From Chara braunii (lineage: Eukaryota > Streptophyta > Charophyceae > Charales > Characeae): a DNA stretch of 20,470 nucleotides. The notes under the pieces are model-generated. The model saw only the letters and a program-made list of their open reading frames with translations, ran no database searches and was not told the DNA's origin. The position numbers and the translations under genes were made by a program. The stretch covers positions 59,175-79,644 of the forward strand of contig BFEA01000543.1 in NCBI GenBank assembly GCA_003427395.1, read 5' to 3'. Below are positions 18,144 through 20,470 of this stretch, piece by piece (positions within the stretch are counted from its first letter, which is position 1; each line of letters begins with the position of its first letter).

Positions 18144-19480
18144 TTAGTACCCTTGCCAAGCATGTATGCACATCCTCCTTTGCCCGGAAGGGGTTGGCCT
18201 TAACTTTGTGTGTTGCAGGTTCATTAAGATTCTGTGATTGAACCAAGTCAAACTTGAGTCCTTGTCTTCCTCAAAAAGGATGTACAAGTCTGTGTCCGCT
18301 ACGCGAATCAAGTCATCAAACTGAGTGGAGGTTGCGTTGGTCCCCACTGGAAAGTGTTTACTTATAAAGGGTCGTGCCTTTTTATTGAAGTCATTGTTCC
18401 TCAGTGAGGACAGGGACCACATATTATAAAAAGACATTCCCATTACAGTAACCCCTCCATCTCTCGGGGAGAGGTCGATAACCATTTTGTCCCCCTCCCT
18501 TCTCAGTGGGATGGCTATCACCCCCTCCTTCTGAATAAGTTGTTTTTCATATTGTCCATTTTCCACCAGGTTTCTCATCCTATCCTGTCTCCGAGGTTTC
18601 TCTGTCTGCTATTTTTCTCCCCTTTTTGAATCTGCAGCCTTCTGCTGTACGGGCCTTTCTTGTTTTCCTCCCTTCTCTACCAGTTCCTCCCCTCGTACCT
18701 TTGTGGTCCTCGCCGCTCCTGAGTTTTCAGATTCTTTCTCGACATTCGGAGGGCAGAATTGTAAATGAGTGATATGTCTGACACGCTGGAAGATTTCTAA
18801 CCACGAAATGTGTGGAAGGGGACCCGTGTCCACAACTTTTCTCAAGGTTGGGTTGTTGTCCAGCATGTTAAAGCACTGTATATACGTGCGGTCCCAGAAA
18901 TCAGGGGGTGTCGCTGTATGTAGGGCATGAAGCCCTATAATCAGCCAGTCCGCAATTGCTCACAACTTCTGTTCAGTGTCCATGTCTGCGGGCGGGGCTG
19001 AGGCATCCACTTCATTTACTTTGTGGTCCCTTTCCTTCATCTCGATATCCAATGGGGGGGGGAGGGGGGGAGGGGGGGAGGGGACTCTTCGACCTCCATG
19101 GGTTGGGTTCCGAAGGCCTCGCTGAAGTGATCTTTTGAGCTTGTGCCCTCCGACCGCTGTGTGTGATTCTGACCCTCTTGATGATCTCCTTTCTGGTCCA
19201 ATGGGCCCGAGGGGCCAGGGGTCTGTGTGGAGGGGGGCAAGGTCTCCCTTTGCGGGATTTAGAAATGGGCCGCCGAGACCTTGTAAAGACGCTGGAGGAT
19301 GTCCTCCCAAGAAGTTTGAGCTGGAAGCCCCTTTTCTAGGATGACCTTAATTGAGGGACTGCTCTCCAGTGCCGCTACCACGTTGCCAGAAATCGTGTGA
19401 TACTCCTTCATGCTTTTGGTGCAGACCCCTTATAACCCAGTCTGCAATTCCAACGACCGAAATCTGCAAGTCCCATTGAG
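18144..19480 (-). pseudogene. LINE ORF1-like region with duplicated domain
   Basis: Upstream of the endonuclease on the same strand, this region occupies the place of ORF1, whose product normally binds the element RNA. From right to left it has a first domain copy (19263-19458), a Pro/Gln/Ser-rich linker including a G-run on the plus strand, a second domain copy (18756-18957), a charged linker, one TAG at about 18605, and a C-terminal part (18144-18578) with GVIAIPLRREGDKMVIDL and DLYILFEEDKDSSLTWF. The frame 18866-18144 is continuous except for that stop. I do not recognise a zinc knuckle or an RRM. Membership of ORF1 is inferred from order and strand. Confidence 0.5.
19054..19083 (+). repeat. 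G-run with G-quadruplex potential
   Basis: The plus strand has runs of 9, 7, 7 and 4 G separated by single A, enough for an intramolecular G-quadruplex. On the minus strand it encodes part of a proline-rich linker in the LINE ORF1-like region. Confidence 0.85.
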
Positions 19481-19785
19481 CCGGTGTGGGGAAACCCGGG
19501 GAGGGGCTCCTACCGCTCGCTGAAGCCAGGGGCAACGCCGCCTGTCACTCGGCGCGCCCACTTCCGAGGTCCTCAGCGGCAGATAGGGTGTTGGGGCTTA
19601 TTATCTCCTGTTACCCCTGCCCGCAGAAGCGCTTTAATCTAGCGTTATCAGATCATAATTCTCTTGAGTAATTTTGTTCAATGAGCACTTCCCCCTTTTC
19701 TTGAGTCAGAGCCAGATGTAGATTGGGCCTGATCATGAGGATTATCTGTTTTGACTCTAACAAGTTCGGTTTTAAAAGGGGGAGT
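19481..19785. other. No supported gene
   Basis: This lies between the LINE 5' side and the minisatellite. It may contain the LINE 5' untranslated region. Short frames on both strands have no recognisable content. Confidence 0.5.
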
Positions 19786-20390
19786 GGTCCAATCAGGCGA
19801 GTCGATTTCCAGAGAATAAACAGTCCCTTCAGCATGCTTAATTACCAGTAAGCTAGAGAGCCAAACCAGCAGGCTCGATCAGATGTCCAGCGGAGCAATC
19901 AACAGGTCCGATTTTATAAGAGCAAACGGACCACTCAATAGGCTTGACTTGCAGAGAGCCAGCGAGCCAAGTCAACAGGCTCCATTACATGCCCAGCGGA
20001 CCAATCTACAGGTCCGATTTTTGGAGAGCCAACCGAACCAATCAATATGCTCAATTTGTAGAGAGTCAAAGAGCAAAATCATCAGACTCGATCATACGGT
20101 CAGCACACCAATCAACAGGTCTGATTTTTAGAGAGCCAACGGACCACTTAATAGGCTGAATTTGTAGTGAGCCAGCGTGTCAAATCAACTGGCTCCATTG
20201 CATGGCCAGCGGATCAATCAACAGGTCTGATTTTTGGAGAGCCAACGGACCACTTAATAGGCTGAAATTGTAGTGAGCCAGCGAGCCAAATCAACAGGCT
20301 CCATTAGATGGCCAGCAGACCAATCAACAAGTCTGCTCTTTGGAGAGCCAACGGACCACTTAATAGGCTTAATTTGTAGAGAGTCGGCGG
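19786..20390. repeat. 106-bp higher-order minisatellite (about 35-bp monomers)
   Basis: Markers such as AACGGACCA recur at about 19925, 20031, 20138, 20244 and 20350, a period of 106-107 bp. Each unit is itself three related monomers of about 36, 36 and 34 bp. All three follow the pattern CAATCAACAGGTCTGATTTT, then an AGAGCCA-type block and a CGGA-type end. The left units (19786-19920) are more diverged than the right ones. No coding sense is visible because 106 is not a multiple of three. Confidence 0.92.
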
Positions 20391-20430
20391 TAATGATGAT
20401 CTCCTGCCAGCAGCAGGGGTTGATCTTTCA

Positions 20431-20470
<40 letters not shown>
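20431..20470. repeat. (CT)n microsatellite at window edge
   Basis: A CT tract with one interruption starts at 20431, is pure from about 20439, and runs to the last base. Its full length is unknown. Confidence 0.95.

Larger units (their letters stand above)
15591..19480 (-). mobile_element. LINE (non-LTR retrotransposon), 3' end missing
   Basis: ORF1-like region, APE endonuclease and RT are in the usual order on the minus strand over about 3.9 kb. The 5' half is kept and the 3' half of ORF2 is lost, the opposite of the common 5' truncation of LINEs, so a later event (insertion, deletion or misassembly) probably removed it. The break is near the LTR-like repeat of the Ty3 element. Confidence 0.8.

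Noticed and set aside
19786-20390. CRISPR-like array of regular repeats
   Set aside because: There are no unique spacers: the whole unit is repeated, monomers are degenerate, and the context is eukaryotic.

Overview
This window looks like intergenic, repeat-dense nuclear DNA from the green plant lineage, possibly a charophyte alga or a bryophyte. The taxon is a guess from the kinds of retroelements, the primer-binding site matching plant initiator tRNA-Met, and the abundance of CT/GA microsatellites. I see no intact host gene. Almost all recognisable coding sequence is on the minus strand and belongs to three decayed retroelements of different classes.

Layout from left to right. (1) 1-1875: a small nested tandem repeat (99-215), then unassigned DNA and an AT microsatellite. 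(2) 1876-3703, minus: a Penelope-like retroelement. A broken reverse transcriptase (RT) lies at about 2304-3703. Downstream of it on the same strand, at 1876-1935, is a complete type III hammerhead ribozyme. (3) 3741-3970: a 230-bp sequence repeated in the same orientation at 15197-15426, the likely LTR pair of the Ty3 element. (4) 3971-6042: mostly unassigned, with a CACGTG-bearing hairpin, two CT microsatellites, one N at 5075 and an untrimmed 38-bp Nextera mate-pair junction adapter at 5959-5996. The assembly between about 5021 and 6042 is therefore suspect. (5) 7485-15180, minus: a Ty3/gypsy element with a tRNA-iMet primer-binding site, gag with a zinc knuckle, protease, RT, RNase H, a PHD-like cysteine/histidine finger inside pol, integrase, and a long extra coding region downstream of pol with a very acidic stretch. 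It has many stops and frameshifts, and a catalytic Asp has become Asn in both the RT and the RNase H. (6) About 15590-19480, minus: a LINE with an ORF1-like region holding two diverged copies of one domain, an APE-type endonuclease and an RT. Its 3' part is missing where it meets the Ty3 LTR region. (7) 19786-20390: a minisatellite of about 35-bp monomers arranged in a 106-bp higher-order unit. A CT microsatellite then runs to the window edge.

The most interesting signals are the hammerhead ribozyme beside the Penelope-like RT, the PHD-like finger within Ty3 pol, the extra post-integrase coding region, and the duplicated domain in the LINE ORF1 region. The window also carries laboratory sequence (the adapter), which limits trust in long-range order.
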